Of a stretch of DNA of 32,394 bases, positions 24,537 through 32,394 are shown piece after piece (position 1 is the stretch's first letter; every line of letters starts with the position of its first letter). The stretch covers positions 38,697-71,090 of the forward strand of contig RHKP01000028.1 of assembly GCA_008363215.1 (NCBI GenBank), read 5' to 3'. This stretch comes from Cyanobacteria bacterium CYA. Lineage in GTDB: Bacteria; Planctomycetota; Phycisphaerae; Phycisphaerales; UBA1924. The notes under the pieces are model-generated. The model saw only the letters and a program-made list of their open reading frames with translations. It searched no databases and was not told the DNA's origin. The position numbers and the translations under genes are program-made.

Positions 24537-26225
24537 TCAGCCCGCCGGCGCGGGAGTGTAATACGTCGCCGCGCCGGGCCCGACCGGCATATCCAGCAGG
24601 AAAACCCACAGGTAGAACAGGAGCGTCCACCCGGCCAGGAACGCGATCGTGTATGGAAGCATGGTCGCGATCATCGTCCCGATCCCCAGATCCTTCTTGT
24701 ACCGCACCGCCACCGCCAGAATGAGCCCGAAGTACGACATCATCGGCGTGATGATGTTCGTGCAACTGTCTCCGATCCGGTAGGCCGTCTGGATCACCTC
24801 CGGGCTGTATCCGATCGTCATCAGCATGGGCACAAACACCGGCGCCAGCACCGCCCACTTGGCGCTGGCCGACGCGATCACCAGGTTCACCATCGCGCAC
24901 ACCGCGATGAACGGAATGAACACCAGCGGGTTGTCCAACTGCATTGCCACCAGCGCCTCGGCCCCCAGCACCGCCACCACCTGCCCAAGCCCCGAGTAGT
25001 TGAAATACGCTACGAACTGGGCCGCGAAAAACACCAGCACGATGTACAGCCCCATCGACTTCATCGCCGCCGCCATCGCGTCGATCACGTCCTTGTCGTT
25101 CTTCATCGTCCCCGCCAGGCGCCCGTACACGAACCCCGGCACCACGAAGAAGACCAGAATCATCGGCACCACACTGTGCAGCAGCGGACGGAAACTGTCA
25201 GGCCCCGTCAGCGTCGTGTCCGGATCTCGCAACACCCCCCACAGCGGAAGCGCCTCAGCCCAGCCCAGCCACGTAAAACGCGGCCCGACCATGTACATAA
25301 ACCCCGAACACACCAGCAGAGCCGACCACCCCGCCCCCTTCAGCGCCCGCCTCTCTTCACGCGTCAGCCCCGTCATCTCCGGCGCCGGCTCGAGCGTGTC
25401 GTCGCCCATCGAGTCGTCATACTTACCCAGCCGCGGCTCGACGATCCGCGCCGTCACAAACCACCCCAGAGCCGTTATCAGGAACGTGCTCACGATCATG
25501 AAGTACCAGTTGACCGCCGCGTGCACCTCGTACCCCGGCTCGACCAGCCTTGCCGCCTCCTGCGTGATGCCGGCCAGAAGCGGATCGATCGTCCCGATCA
25601 GCAGGTTGGCGCTGTAGCCCCCGCTCACCCCCGCGAACGCGGCCGCCATTCCCGCCAGCGGATGCCGCCCCAGCGCATGGAACAGCGTCATCGACAGCGG
25701 GATCAGCACTACGTAGCCCATCTCACTGGCCGTGTTGCTCACCACGCCGGCGAATACCAGCACCACCGTCACCAGATTCGGCGGCGCCGCCAGCACAAGC
25801 CCCCGCGTCGCGGCCGAAAACAAGCCCGACTTCTCGGCCACCCCCACGCCCAGCAGCGCCACCAGCACCGTCCCCAGCGGCACGAACCCGGTGAAGTTGG
25901 TCACCATCGACTGAAGCATCCACCGCACGCCCTCATCGCTGAGCAGCGACCGGGTCGTCAGCAGCACTCCCTCCGCCGAGCGCGGGTCCTCCACGCTCAC
26001 GCCCAGCCGCGCCGTGATCGCGCTGATGATCACGATCGCCATCGCGAACAGCGCAAACAGCGTCACCGGGTGCGGCAGCAGGTTCCCCGCCCACTCGATC
26101 GCGCTTAGAAAACGCTGGATCATCGATCTCGAACGCGGGCCGCGTGCTCCCCCCGCCTCAACCGACGAACCAACCTGCGTGCTTGACGTCCCCTGTGGTC
26201 TCTGCGGCGTGTCGCTCGTGCTCAT
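24537..26225 (-). CDS. AbgT/MtrF-family transporter
   Basis: The protein has 562 residues with 11 or more hydrophobic segments. Family motifs are visible: an early FLSAIEWAGNLLPHPVTLF, GVVSNTASEMGYVVLIPL, the re-entrant GVSGGYSANLLIGTIDPLL, and SCTNIITPMMSYFGLIL near the C-terminus. Members import p-aminobenzoyl-glutamate or export sulfonamides and related compounds; the substrate here is unknown. A role linked to folate is conceivable since folE2 is in the window, but they are far apart. The ATG at 26225 is chosen because the family starts shortly before the first helix; 72 upstream codons of open frame are not protein-like. Confidence 0.93.
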   Translation of the reverse strand: MSTSDTPQRPQGTSSTQVGSSVEAGGARGPRSRSMIQRFLSAIEWAGNLLPHPVTLFALFAMAIVIISAITARLGVSVEDPRSAEGVLLTTRSLLSDEGVRWMLQSMVTNFTGFVPLGTVLVALLGVGVAEKSGLFSAATRGLVLAAPPNLVTVVLVFAGVVSNTASEMGYVVLIPLSMTLFHALGRHPLAGMAAAFAGVSGGYSANLLIGTIDPLLAGITQEAARLVEPGYEVHAAVNWYFMIVSTFLITALGWFVTARIVEPRLGKYDDSMGDDTLEPAPEMTGLTREERRALKGAGWSALLVCSGFMYMVGPRFTWLGWAEALPLWGVLRDPDTTLTGPDSFRPLLHSVVPMILVFFVVPGFVYGRLAGTMKNDKDVIDAMAAAMKSMGLYIVLVFFAAQFVAYFNYSGLGQVVAVLGAEALVAMQLDNPLVFIPFIAVCAMVNLVIASASAKWAVLAPVFVPMLMTIGYSPEVIQTAYRIGDSCTNIITPMMSYFGLILAVAVRYKKDLGIGTMIATMLPYTIAFLAGWTLLFYLWVFLLDMPVGPGAATYYTPAPAG

Positions 26226-26766
26226 GGCCGTGGAGCGTAGCAAACCGCGCCCCCGCTCGTGCTCGCGTTGATCGCGTCTTGGTTCAACCAGAAGTTCGCC
26301 TCCCCCGCACGTTGCCCAACGACACCCTCCACGTGCTCTGTCCGCACGCCGCCCCTGCCGGCAATGAGACACTCGCCGATGCCAGAGCCCCTTCACCGGT
26401 CGGATGACATGCCTCCGATCGGCGTCTGGGCAGCCGCTCATACGGCGTCGGGTTCCTCACCCGAAGCGCGCGCCATCACGCGGGCTTCACACCCGCTCGC
26501 ACGCGTGATCGCTCCGGGCTCAGCCTTGCCGCGCATGGCCCCGCCCCCTGCGCCGGCACCCGGTGCGGAACGCCCTCTCCATCGCATCCTGAGACGCCGG
26601 GCGCATGCGCAGTAGTTCCCGCGTCGACCCGGCTTCATTTCGTTCCCCGCCGCGTTCCAAGCGGAATTGCCGCCCCTGCACACGCATTCGGGTCGCCAGT
26701 CAAACGCAACGCCGCCGCTCTCAAACCTACGCTCTCACACTCCCCGCGCCCGCACGCCCTCGAACG
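26226..26766. other. Divergent intergenic region
   Basis: This is 541 nt between the starts of the AbgT-like gene (minus) and the dihydrouridine synthase gene (plus). It contains the hairpin ATCACGCG (26475-26482) with CGCGTGAT (26512-26519). No gene, RNA or clear promoter motif was recognised. Confidence 0.5.
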
Positions 26767-27927
26767 ATGCTTGCCACTCCTCTCCAACTCGGTCCCGTTC
26801 GTCTCGAATCAAACCTGCTCCTCGCCCCCATCGCAGGCTGGTGCGACCTGGCTTGGCGCACCACCGTCCGCTCCCTTGGCGGCGTCGGTCTTGCCTGCAC
26901 CGACCTGCTCAGCCCACAAGGTCTGCTCTGCGGCTCCGAGGCCTCCATCGACCTCGCACGCACCAACGACTTCGACAAACCCATCGGCATGCAGTTGTAC
27001 GGCTCCGACCCCGCGCTGCTCGCCGACGGTGCCCGCTGGTGCGCCGACCACGGCGCCACCGTCGTCGACATCAACATGGGCTGCCCCGTCGACAAGATCT
27101 GCAAGAAAGACGGCGGCTCCAAACTCATGTGTATCCCCGACACTGCCGAACGCGTCGTCGAAGCCGTCCGCGCCGCACTCCCCACGCACATCCCGCTGAC
27201 CGCGAAGATGCGCCTCGGCTGGACCGAAGAAGACGCGGCCGACAACGCCGCCGGCAGACTCTCCTGCCGACTCATCGCCGCCGGCGTCTGCGCCGTCACC
27301 ATTCACGGCCGCACCACCGAGCAACGCTTCAAAGGCCGGTGCCGCCGCGAAGGTATCCGCCGCGTCGTCGAGGCCGTCGCCGAACGCTTCGGTCGCTACG
27401 ACGGCACCACCTCGGGCGGCCCGCCGGTCATCGGCAACGGCGATATCCGCGAGCCGCACGACGTCGTCGACATGATCCAGGAAACCGGCTGCGCCGGCGT
27501 CATGATCGGCCGCGGCGCCTTCGCCATGCCCTGGATCTTCGCCGCCGCATGGGCCGAGCAGTCCAGTAGGGCCGGTTTCCAACCGGCCGAGGAGCCTTCC
27601 GACTGCAGTGGCACCGGCTTCCAGCCGGTGAACCTCTACTCCCCACCCACTGAGCCCGAAAAACTCCAGATCCTCCGCACCTACTTCAACCTCATGCGCC
27701 AACACCGCGACGACCGCTACGCCATGTTCCGCATCCGCCAGAAGATCAGTTGGCTCGGCAAGAATATCAACAACTCCCACTGCCACGCCCTCAAGGAAAG
27801 CGTCCGCCTCGCCACAACCCCGGCCGAAGTCCACGCCGCCATCGACGCGTGGGAAACAGACATGCCGGCGCCCGAAGCGCAGGGTTCCCCTCCGCTACCC
27901 CCCGTGGCGCGGGCGCCTCGCCCGTGA
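26767..27927 (+). CDS. tRNA-dihydrouridine synthase (Dus family)
   Basis: The protein has 386 residues. Dus enzymes reduce uridines in the tRNA D-loop using FMN and NADPH. Visible are the N-terminal APIAGWCDLAWR, the active-site block INMGCPVDKI with C106, the tRNA/FMN residues in LTAKMRLGW, the HGRTTEQR motif, and GNGDIREPHDVVDM plus GVMIGRGAFAMPWIF. DusB-like by the overall pattern. An insertion of about 25 residues (EQSSRAGFQPAEE to TGFQPVNLY) interrupts the family alignment near residues 266-295. It is encoded by two REP-like palindromes. A Pro-rich tail (APEAQGSPPLPPV) follows the last conserved helix. No ribosome site is obvious. Confidence 0.92.
   Translation: MLATPLQLGPVRLESNLLLAPIAGWCDLAWRTTVRSLGGVGLACTDLLSPQGLLCGSEASIDLARTNDFDKPIGMQLYGSDPALLADGARWCADHGATVVDINMGCPVDKICKKDGGSKLMCIPDTAERVVEAVRAALPTHIPLTAKMRLGWTEEDAADNAAGRLSCRLIAAGVCAVTIHGRTTEQRFKGRCRREGIRRVVEAVAERFGRYDGTTSGGPPVIGNGDIREPHDVVDMIQETGCAGVMIGRGAFAMPWIFAAAWAEQSSRAGFQPAEEPSDCSGTGFQPVNLYSPPTEPEKLQILRTYFNLMRQHRDDRYAMFRIRQKISWLGKNINNSHCHALKESVRLATTPAEVHAAIDAWETDMPAPEAQGSPPLPPVARAPRP
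27570..27630 (+). repeat. REP-like palindrome pair inside the dihydrouridine synthase gene
   Basis: GGCCGGTT-TCC-AACCGGCC (27570-27588) and CACCGGCT-TCC-AGCCGGTG (27612-27630) are perfect 8-bp hairpins with the same TCC loop, spaced 42 bp. Both are translated in frame as GFQP(A/V). Similar GFQPV repeats recur in planctomycete genomes as I recall. This looks like a mobile palindrome inserted into a coding region. Confidence 0.75.
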
Positions 27928-27987
27928 CCCTCTGCCTGTGTCACACATTTTCGCATTTCGCGATTCGCGACTCCCGACGCGCGCTCC

Positions 27988-28626
27988 TCACGCCAGTCCG
28001 TCGATCGCGTACCGCATCACCGGCGGCTCGTCGAGTCCGGTCACCAGTTTCCAGAACGGCTCCCCGATCGTGTCCGGCCGCCATGCCTGGAACTGCCCGC
28101 GCTTGTCATCTGCGTACGCGTCCAGCGCCGGCCCGCCGATGAACGCGACCCGCTGGAGCAGCAGCAGGTCGTCGGAGGCAAACTCGCACTCAGCCGCCAC
28201 GCCCGCAAGCGCATCGACCAACTCGCCGAACAAGTGCACATCGCTCCGAAGCAGCACGTCGGCGTCGTTCCACACGATGTACCGGTACTTGGCCGCCGGA
28301 TGCCCCCTGAAGGTGTGACGGCTGCGCAGCAGATTTGCCACCCCGCTGGGCCCATCCACCCTTCGTTCGAGGGGAGGACCTGGAAGAAGACGCTCCAGTT
28401 GGCAGCAAAATGACTCCAGGTCCGTGACAAACCGACCATGCAATACGCATACATCGGTGTCACGCTGAGCCCCGAAGAACTGCTGAAGGGTCGCCGAGAA
28501 CTGCAACCGCCGGTAGGCACGCGACGACCAGGCCACAAGGTGGTGGTCGTCCAGCATCGCCATCACGTCCGGCTGCCATTCGACGACAGCGAACGGGCTC
28601 TCCGTTGGGCGGTACAAAACACTCAT
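27988..28626 (-). CDS. Conserved-looking protein of unknown function
   Basis: The protein has 212 residues without signal peptide or membrane helix. It is mixed alpha/beta, with a start typical of a folded cytoplasmic protein (MSVLYRPTESPFAVVEWQPD), a central run RDTDVCVLHGRFVTDLESFC, a KYRYIVWNDADVLL strand-turn, and an acidic helical stretch (ELVDALAGVAAECEFASDDL) near the C-terminus. No family or catalytic motif is recognised. It is convergent with the dihydrouridine synthase gene, 60 bp between the stops. The ATG is preferred over the open frame upstream because the extra 33 residues look like translated intergenic DNA. Confidence 0.65.
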   Translation of the reverse strand: MSVLYRPTESPFAVVEWQPDVMAMLDDHHLVAWSSRAYRRLQFSATLQQFFGAQRDTDVCVLHGRFVTDLESFCCQLERLLPGPPLERRVDGPSGVANLLRSRHTFRGHPAAKYRYIVWNDADVLLRSDVHLFGELVDALAGVAAECEFASDDLLLLQRVAFIGGPALDAYADDKRGQFQAWRPDTIGEPFWKLVTGLDEPPVMRYAIDGLA

Positions 28627-28912
28627 GACAACGACAGCCTGTCCCTGGCTCCAGACCCCGTTGGTCCGCTCCCGCTCTTGGGGATGATGCCTTCCCGCAA
28701 CCGGCCCACCTGAGCCGACTCTCACTCCAATGTGCCTCAGTTGCGCCGAAATTCCACCGATCGGGAAGAAATCGCCCCCTCAATGGGTCAGAGTTCCTCC
28801 CCAGATGAGGGAGATCCCGCGCTGCTTCTCCGGTTTCCCGCTTTGGAAGCCAATCGGGAGCCGCCAGGGCACGCTCGCCGTCCCCGCCCTCCACCGCCCC
28901 AGAATCCCGTTC

Positions 28913-29383
28913 TCAGGGCACGAACCGGCCTACCACCACCACCTGTTCACCGGAGGTCAGGTGCAGCCTTCTCCGGCCTTCGGCATCGCGCAACGTCACC
29001 CCATCCTCGCCGGTCCGGATAACCTCGAAGCCCTCATCCAGATCCGCGCTCGACCCGGTCCACTCCCAGCGACCCGGAGTGGTCGCCGTCATCGGTTCGC
29101 CCTTCCAGTCGTTTGCCCGGTGCGCAAGAAACAGTCTGAGGCCGCCGCTGGAATCCTCGCTGCGATCTTCCACCACGACGCGGATCTGCGATGCCTCGTT
29201 GCGATGCGCCAGCCACTCGCCCAGCGCGTTGGCGCCTCCCGTCTGGGCCGCCCCCGCCCCGACCGGCGGCGCGTTCATCCACGGCTCGCCCCGCATGGAA
29301 AGCACAATCCAGACGCTCAGCACTGCCACCGCCGCGATCGGGGCGATCAACCACAGTGTCAACAGCGACTTGCTGATCCTCAC
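28913..29383 (-). CDS. Small single-pass membrane protein of unknown function
   Basis: The protein has 156 residues and starts at GTG ([11 protein letters not shown]), overlapping the last four bases of the superoxide dismutase gene (GTGA), so it is translationally coupled. One N-terminal membrane anchor ([20 protein letters not shown]) is followed by a polar, Asp/Glu-rich domain of about 115 residues ([52 protein letters not shown]) that is predicted beta-rich. No family is recognised. Its coupling to a superoxide dismutase suggests a related role, for example an envelope partner in oxidative stress, but this is inference. Confidence 0.7.
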   Translation of the reverse strand: MRISKSLLTLWLIAPIAAVAVLSVWIVLSMRGEPWMNAPPVGAGAAQTGGANALGEWLAHRNEASQIRVVVEDRSEDSSGGLRLFLAHRANDWKGEPMTATTPGRWEWTGSSADLDEGFEVIRTGEDGVTLRDAEGRRRLHLTSGEQVVVVGRFVP

Positions 29384-30012
29384 ACCCGTGCGCCCGACTC
29401 GACGAACCGACGCGACACCTCGTCCCAGTTCACCACGTTCCAGAACGCCTTGATATAGTCCGGACGCCGATTCTGATACTTGAGGTAGTAGGCATGCTCC
29501 CACACGTCCAGCCCGAGAATCGGCGTCCCCTGCCCGCCGCCGAAAGCAGCCGGCATCAGCGGATTGTCCTGGTTGGCTGTGGAGCAGACCGCCAGTTTCC
29601 CGTCTTTGACCACCAGCCAGGCCCAGCCGGAGCCAAATCGCGTCGCGCCGGCGTTGGCGAACGCCTCCTTGAACTTCTCGAATCCGCCGAGATCACGATC
29701 GATGACCCGGGCCAGGTCGCCGGAGGGCTTTCCTCCGGCGTTGGGCCCAATCACGCGCCAGAACAGGGTGTGATTGGCATGTCCCCCGGCGTTGTTGCGC
29801 ACCGGGGTCTGTTTTTCCTGGGGAAGTTCTCCTAGACGTGGGAGCAGATCCCACACGCCCAGATCCGCCCACGGAGTGCCCTCCAAGGCCTTGTTGGCGT
29901 TGTTGACGTAGGCGGCGTGGTGCTTGTCGTGGTGAATTTCCATGGTCTGCGCATCGATGTGCGGTTCGAGCGCGGAGTGGGCATACGGGAGGGGCTGGAG
30001 CGTGAACGGCAT
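29380..30012 (-). CDS. sodA: Superoxide dismutase, Fe/Mn family (Mn-type signature)
   Basis: The protein has 210 residues, typical length. It converts superoxide to oxygen and hydrogen peroxide. Metal ligands are H27 (MEIHHDKHH), H81 ([11 protein letters not shown]), and D169/H173 ([11 protein letters not shown]). Q148 in ANQDNPLM is the second-sphere residue that usually marks Mn enzymes, though metal choice cannot be proven by sequence. The ATG at 30012 has AGAGGAG six bases upstream; 56 upstream open codons are antisense-type noise. There is no signal peptide, so it is cytosolic. The next gene overlaps its stop by four bases, giving a two-gene unit. Confidence 0.97.
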   Translation of the reverse strand: MPFTLQPLPYAHSALEPHIDAQTMEIHHDKHHAAYVNNANKALEGTPWADLGVWDLLPRLGELPQEKQTPVRNNAGGHANHTLFWRVIGPNAGGKPSGDLARVIDRDLGGFEKFKEAFANAGATRFGSGWAWLVVKDGKLAVCSTANQDNPLMPAAFGGGQGTPILGLDVWEHAYYLKYQNRRPDYIKAFWNVVNWDEVSRRFVESGARV

Positions 30013-30417
30013 GTGGATCTCCTCTGGGAATCGCTGCACGAGATGGCAACGCCCGAAGTTGGGGGTGGTAAAACCTGTGGAAATCAGCGCGCGGTCAAAG
30101 CCGCGCTTGCTCCCCCGCGCCCAATTCGCGTATAGTGACGCTTCGGCACCGATTGGGCCGAAACTGGGCTTGGTCAGCATTCAAGACACGGTATGCTCGG
30201 AACGGAAGTGGGTCAACGACCCATGCGTGAAGGATACGTTGCCACGCTTTCCAGAGGAATTGGTCGGTTGAGGCGTAGTTTTTTGGAATGCCTCTCAATT
30301 GACGGGAAACTTGGGCGAAAGGAGCATCGTATCTATTCAGCCGGTGGGTTTGAGGCCGGCGGCACGCGCCGTGGGAACAACCCCAGATCCTCGGATGATG
30401 ACCCAACATCCTCTTCT
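30013..30417. other. Intergenic region between divergent sodA and sigma-factor genes
   Basis: This is 405 nt, lower in G+C than coding DNA. No tRNA, 6S, tmRNA or SRP-RNA signature was recognised. Promoters for both genes must lie here; TTGACG (30299-30304) and several TATACG- or TATCTA-like elements are present, but spacing does not fit a consensus promoter. The remainder of the gap (30418-30643) is the structured leader. Confidence 0.45.
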
Positions 30418-30626
30418 GTCGGGGAAATACCCCGACTCGGGGGATCGCTGTTTGGCTTGAGAACCCGAAGGAGACCGCAATACTTGCGGCCCTGACGAGG
30501 GTTCTGCTCAGGGAGAACCTTCTGCCGGTTTCGATAGACGAATCGGGGTTTCAAAAACCCCAACCAGACCGTCAGGACGCAAGGAACTCCCGACGGTTCA
30601 CGAAGAGGGCCCGACCGGATCGGGCC
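30418..30626 (+). promoter_or_regulatory. Structured leader upstream of sigma-factor gene
   Basis: Six consecutive stems occur in 209 nt: GTCGGGG/CCCCGAC (30418-30436), CCGCAA/TTGCGG (30475-30489), GGTTCT/AGAACC (30500-30519), GGGGTTT/AAACCCC (30545-30561), ACCGTC/GACGGT (30568-30597) and GGCCCGA/TCGGGCC (30608-30626). AGAACCC (30460-30466) can pair with GGGTTCT (30499-30505) instead, which would exclude the stem at 30500-30519. Such mutually exclusive pairing is a hallmark of regulatory leaders. No known riboswitch consensus is recognised. The last stem ends about 17 nt before the sigma-factor ATG, close to its ribosome site. Confidence 0.55.
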
Positions 30627-30643
30627 GAAGGACAGCGGAAACG

Positions 30644-31708
30644 ATGGCTCAGACACGTCACACATCTCCGACCCCGCTTGAGCAGGTGCAGCGTCGGCAC
30701 CGGGTCGGTGTCGTGCGCACCGCGCGCAAGGCTCCGTCGGCCCGTCGGCTCAGCGTCGAGGACGAGCGTTTGCTCAACCAGGTGCTTCAGCGCGAGCAGG
30801 ACTTCATTGACTCGGAGGCGTTCTACGAGAACGACGCCGAGCGGAAGATCTATGACCTCGCGCCCGACATCCAGAAGCCGGACACCACCTGGTATCACCC
30901 GGTGATGGACGATCTGTCGTCCACGCGCACGCGGAGCGTGAAGAGTTCGCAGCAGGTCATCCTGACCGGGGCCGAGGAAAAGGTCCTGTTCCATCAGTTC
31001 AACTACGCGCGCTACCGCGTGTGGAAGTTGCAGCAGGAGGTGCAGGAGGCGCCCTCGCGCAAGCCCAGCCCCGATCAGGCCGAGGCGATCCTCTCCTGGC
31101 ACCGCCGGGCAGAGGTCATCCGCGAGCAGATCGCCGAGACCAACCTGGCGCTGGTGCTGGCGATGGCCAAACGCACCCGCATGAGCGAGGTCGACTTTGC
31201 CGACCTGGTCAGCGAAGGGAACATGGCCCTGCTCCGCGCCGTCGACAAGTTCGACGCCGGACGCGGGTACAAGTTCTCGACCTATGCATGCCGGGCCATC
31301 CTCAAGGCTTTCAGCCGTCAGGGCATGAAGTTGTCCAAGTATCGCCAGCGCTTCCCGACCGACTTTGACCCCAAACTTGAGAAGTCCAACTACCTTGAGA
31401 CCAAGCGGGCGACGTTCGAGAAGGATGCAGCCGAAGAAGTCCGCGAGATCGTGCTCAACAACCGGGCCGACCTGACGGACGTCGAGCGCACCGTCATCGA
31501 GCACCGCTTCGGACTCGAGTCGGAAACCGGCGAGAAGCCGATGACGCTCGAGCAGGTCGGGCAGATCATCGGCGTGACCAAGGAGCGCGTGCGTCAGATC
31601 CAGAACAAGGCCATGGAAAAAATCCGCATCGAACTGGAAGCCAAGTTCCTCGGCACCCGCGACGAAGAGCAGGAAACCCCCGAGGCTGAAGCGGCTTCGG
31701 CGAACTGA
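30644..31708 (+). CDS. RNA polymerase sigma-70 family factor
   Basis: The protein has 354 residues. Region 2 (about 167-225: SEGNMALLRAVDKFDAGRGY, KFSTYACRAILKAFSR) holds the -10 and core-binding determinants. Region 4 (about 285-345: ERTVIEHRFGLE, TLEQVGQIIGVTKERVRQIQ) binds the -35 element. A short region 1.2-like helix (ILTGAEEKVLFHQF) precedes them. The stretch between regions 2 and 4 is only about 60 residues with no clear region 3. It is a group 2-like or lineage-specific factor and not the main RpoD. A 230-residue N-terminal acidic region 1.1 is missing. GAAGGA lies upstream of the ATG. Confidence 0.92.
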   Translation: MAQTRHTSPTPLEQVQRRHRVGVVRTARKAPSARRLSVEDERLLNQVLQREQDFIDSEAFYENDAERKIYDLAPDIQKPDTTWYHPVMDDLSSTRTRSVKSSQQVILTGAEEKVLFHQFNYARYRVWKLQQEVQEAPSRKPSPDQAEAILSWHRRAEVIREQIAETNLALVLAMAKRTRMSEVDFADLVSEGNMALLRAVDKFDAGRGYKFSTYACRAILKAFSRQGMKLSKYRQRFPTDFDPKLEKSNYLETKRATFEKDAAEEVREIVLNNRADLTDVERTVIEHRFGLESETGEKPMTLEQVGQIIGVTKERVRQIQNKAMEKIRIELEAKFLGTRDEEQETPEAEAASAN

Positions 31709-31740
31709 CAACTCAAGTCGCGAGATTCAAGTTCTCAACC

Positions 31741-31768
31741 ACCGGGCCCCCACACGGGGCCCGGTTTT
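31741..31768 (+). terminator. Rho-independent terminator of sigma-factor gene
   Basis: ACCGGGCCCC (31741-31750) pairs with GGGGCCCGGT (31756-31765), followed by TTT and, after GC, TTT. A perfect 10-bp stem 33 bp after the stop codon. On the minus strand there is no T-run. Confidence 0.88.
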
Positions 31769-31797
31769 GCTTTGGGGTGCGGCAGCTTGTGTTGTCG

Positions 31798-32298
31798 CTA
31801 CTCGGCGAAATAGCTGCGCAGGAAGATGGCCATGTCGTCTGCCGATTGTGTCGCGTCGAGGTTGAGATCGCTCATCAACTCGCCGTTCGCGTAGTCGAGG
31901 GTGAAGAGAGCGGCGTCGGTAGTGTCAACAGAGTTGTCGCCGTTCCAGTCGGCGGGAAGGTAGTGCTTGCGCGTGTATTCGACCGCCTTGCGAGCGTTCA
32001 CAAGGCCAAAACCGGTGAAGCGGTCGTACCCGATGAATTGTCCGCTGCCGTCATCCAAGTCCGTCGCCGTCACTTCAAGAATGTGCTTGACCTGCCAGAA
32101 TGAGAGATCGGGGTTGACCTTGAGCATCAATCCCACGATGCCCGCAATTTGTGGTGCGACGAAGGAGGTGCCATCAGCCGTCATCGCAAAATCATCGTTG
32201 CTGTCCCCCACGACGCCATCGCCGTTGGTGCTGAACACGTGCGCCATTGGAGCAACGACGGAGAGAACAGGAAGGCGATCGGGTTCCGGATCGTTGAC
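31798..32298 (-). pseudogene. Subtilisin-like (S8) protease, 5' part lost to IS insertion
   Basis: The remaining 167 codons contain the catalytic Ser block GTSFVAPQIAGIVGLML, preceded by LSVVAPMAH typical of S8 proteases. After it come an arm (ILEVTATDLDD, GFGLVNARKAVEY) and a dockerin-like calcium-loop segment (DWNGDNSVDTTDAALFTLDY, DLNLDATQSADDMAIFL). The upstream frame stays open to 32298, where an IS3-family end begins, so the signal peptide and the catalytic Asp and His are missing on this side. The rest of the gene may lie beyond the IS copy, outside the window. The ATG at 32247 is internal and not a true start. The product would be inactive. Confidence 0.8.
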
Positions 32299-32394
32299 TG
32301 ACCCTTCCCATCTGCGGTGGAGTCGATGATGTTACAAGCCATGGCTCGCCTCGAACGCTTCGGGGCTGACGTAGCCAAGGCTGCTGTGCAGTCT
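32299..32394 (-). mobile_element. IS3-family element, 3' end only (continues beyond window)
   Basis: The right inverted repeat, seen on the plus strand as TGACCCTTCCC starting at 32299, resembles the left end of the first IS copy (TGACCTTTCCCCC). The orfB terminus follows. The element lies in the same orientation as the copy at 1112-2051 and holds the part that copy lacks. It has disrupted the subtilisin-like gene. Confidence 0.8.
32332..32394 (-). CDS. IS3-family transposase OrfB, C-terminal end (partial)
   Basis: The 20 visible codons read RLHSSLGYVSPEAFEASHGL and then TAA. This is the hallmark C-terminus of IS3-family OrfB. The gene runs off the right edge. It may be intact outside the window. 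Confidence 0.85.
   Translation of the reverse strand, partial: RLHSSLGYVSPEAFEASHGL

Noticed and set aside
24477..26108. Plus-strand frame of 543 codons
   Set aside because: It is antisense to the AbgT-family transporter, which has clear family motifs.
26809..27834. Minus-strand frame of 341 codons
   Set aside because: It is antisense to the dihydrouridine synthase gene; composition is typical of antisense frames.
28627..28912. Extension of the unknown gene at 27988-28626 or an extra small gene
   Set aside because: The open frame upstream lacks a ribosome site and protein-like composition; nothing else could be supported.
30013..30643. Possible 6S RNA, tmRNA, SRP RNA or tRNA in the sodA-sigma factor gap
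   Set aside because: None of the conserved motifs of these RNAs was found; the hairpins are better described as a leader of unknown type.

Overview
The window reads as a GC-rich (roughly two thirds G+C) chromosomal segment of a planctomycete, most likely class Phycisphaerae. The pointers are two secreted proteins with a C-terminal double NFFDVQ-type, dockerin-like calcium repeat ending in a Gly-Cys pair. There is also a large pseudopilin with an H-X9-DG-like signature, and a protein with a PEP-CTERM-like tail (Pro-rich start, hydrophobic stretch, Arg cluster). No rRNA, tRNA or phage module was recognised. Assignment rests on protein style, not on a marker gene.

Left edge (1-2051): a CRISPR array with a 36-nt repeat and mostly 30-nt spacers runs off the left edge. 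It is joined on its right side to an IS3-family element that keeps its left inverted repeat, orfA and a -1 slippery site but has lost the 3' part of orfB. No cas gene is present. Right edge (31798-32394): a subtilisin-like protease gene is cut by a second IS3-family copy that runs off the right edge in the same orientation. Both edges of the window therefore lie in repeated DNA.

2160-9257: two paralogous proteins of unknown function (helical head, Pro-rich hinge, fibronectin-III-like tail) flank a group of genes. These comprise a minus-strand set (membrane protein, lipoprotein, ThiF/MoeB-type E1 enzyme), a divergent membrane protein, and folE2 (GTP cyclohydrolase IB). 9258-9802 is a repeat-rich non-coding stretch with 18-nt and 21/42-nt tandem repeats. 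9803-18492: secreted dockerin-tailed proteins (a LamG-like protein, then an S1 protease with CARDB/FN3-like modules), a pseudopilin, and a minus-strand run DUF1569 protein - Eis-like acetyltransferase - RibB with a degenerate GTP-cyclohydrolase-II half.

18598-31708: secreted unknown protein; a GNAT-OsmC fusion whose linker DNA is made of hairpins; PEP-CTERM-like protein; EF-P; cation-diffusion-facilitator transporter; AbgT-type transporter; tRNA-dihydrouridine synthase carrying two REP-like palindromes in frame; unknown protein; Mn-type superoxide dismutase translationally coupled to a small membrane protein; and a sigma-70 factor preceded by a strikingly structured leader with two mutually exclusive stems.

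Most genes are housekeeping or stand alone, and no single gene cluster is clearly a new system. The items most worth a second look are the orphan CRISPR array and its IS junction, the structured leader of the sigma factor, the GNAT-OsmC fusion, the RibB with both halves altered, and the paired FN3-like paralogues.
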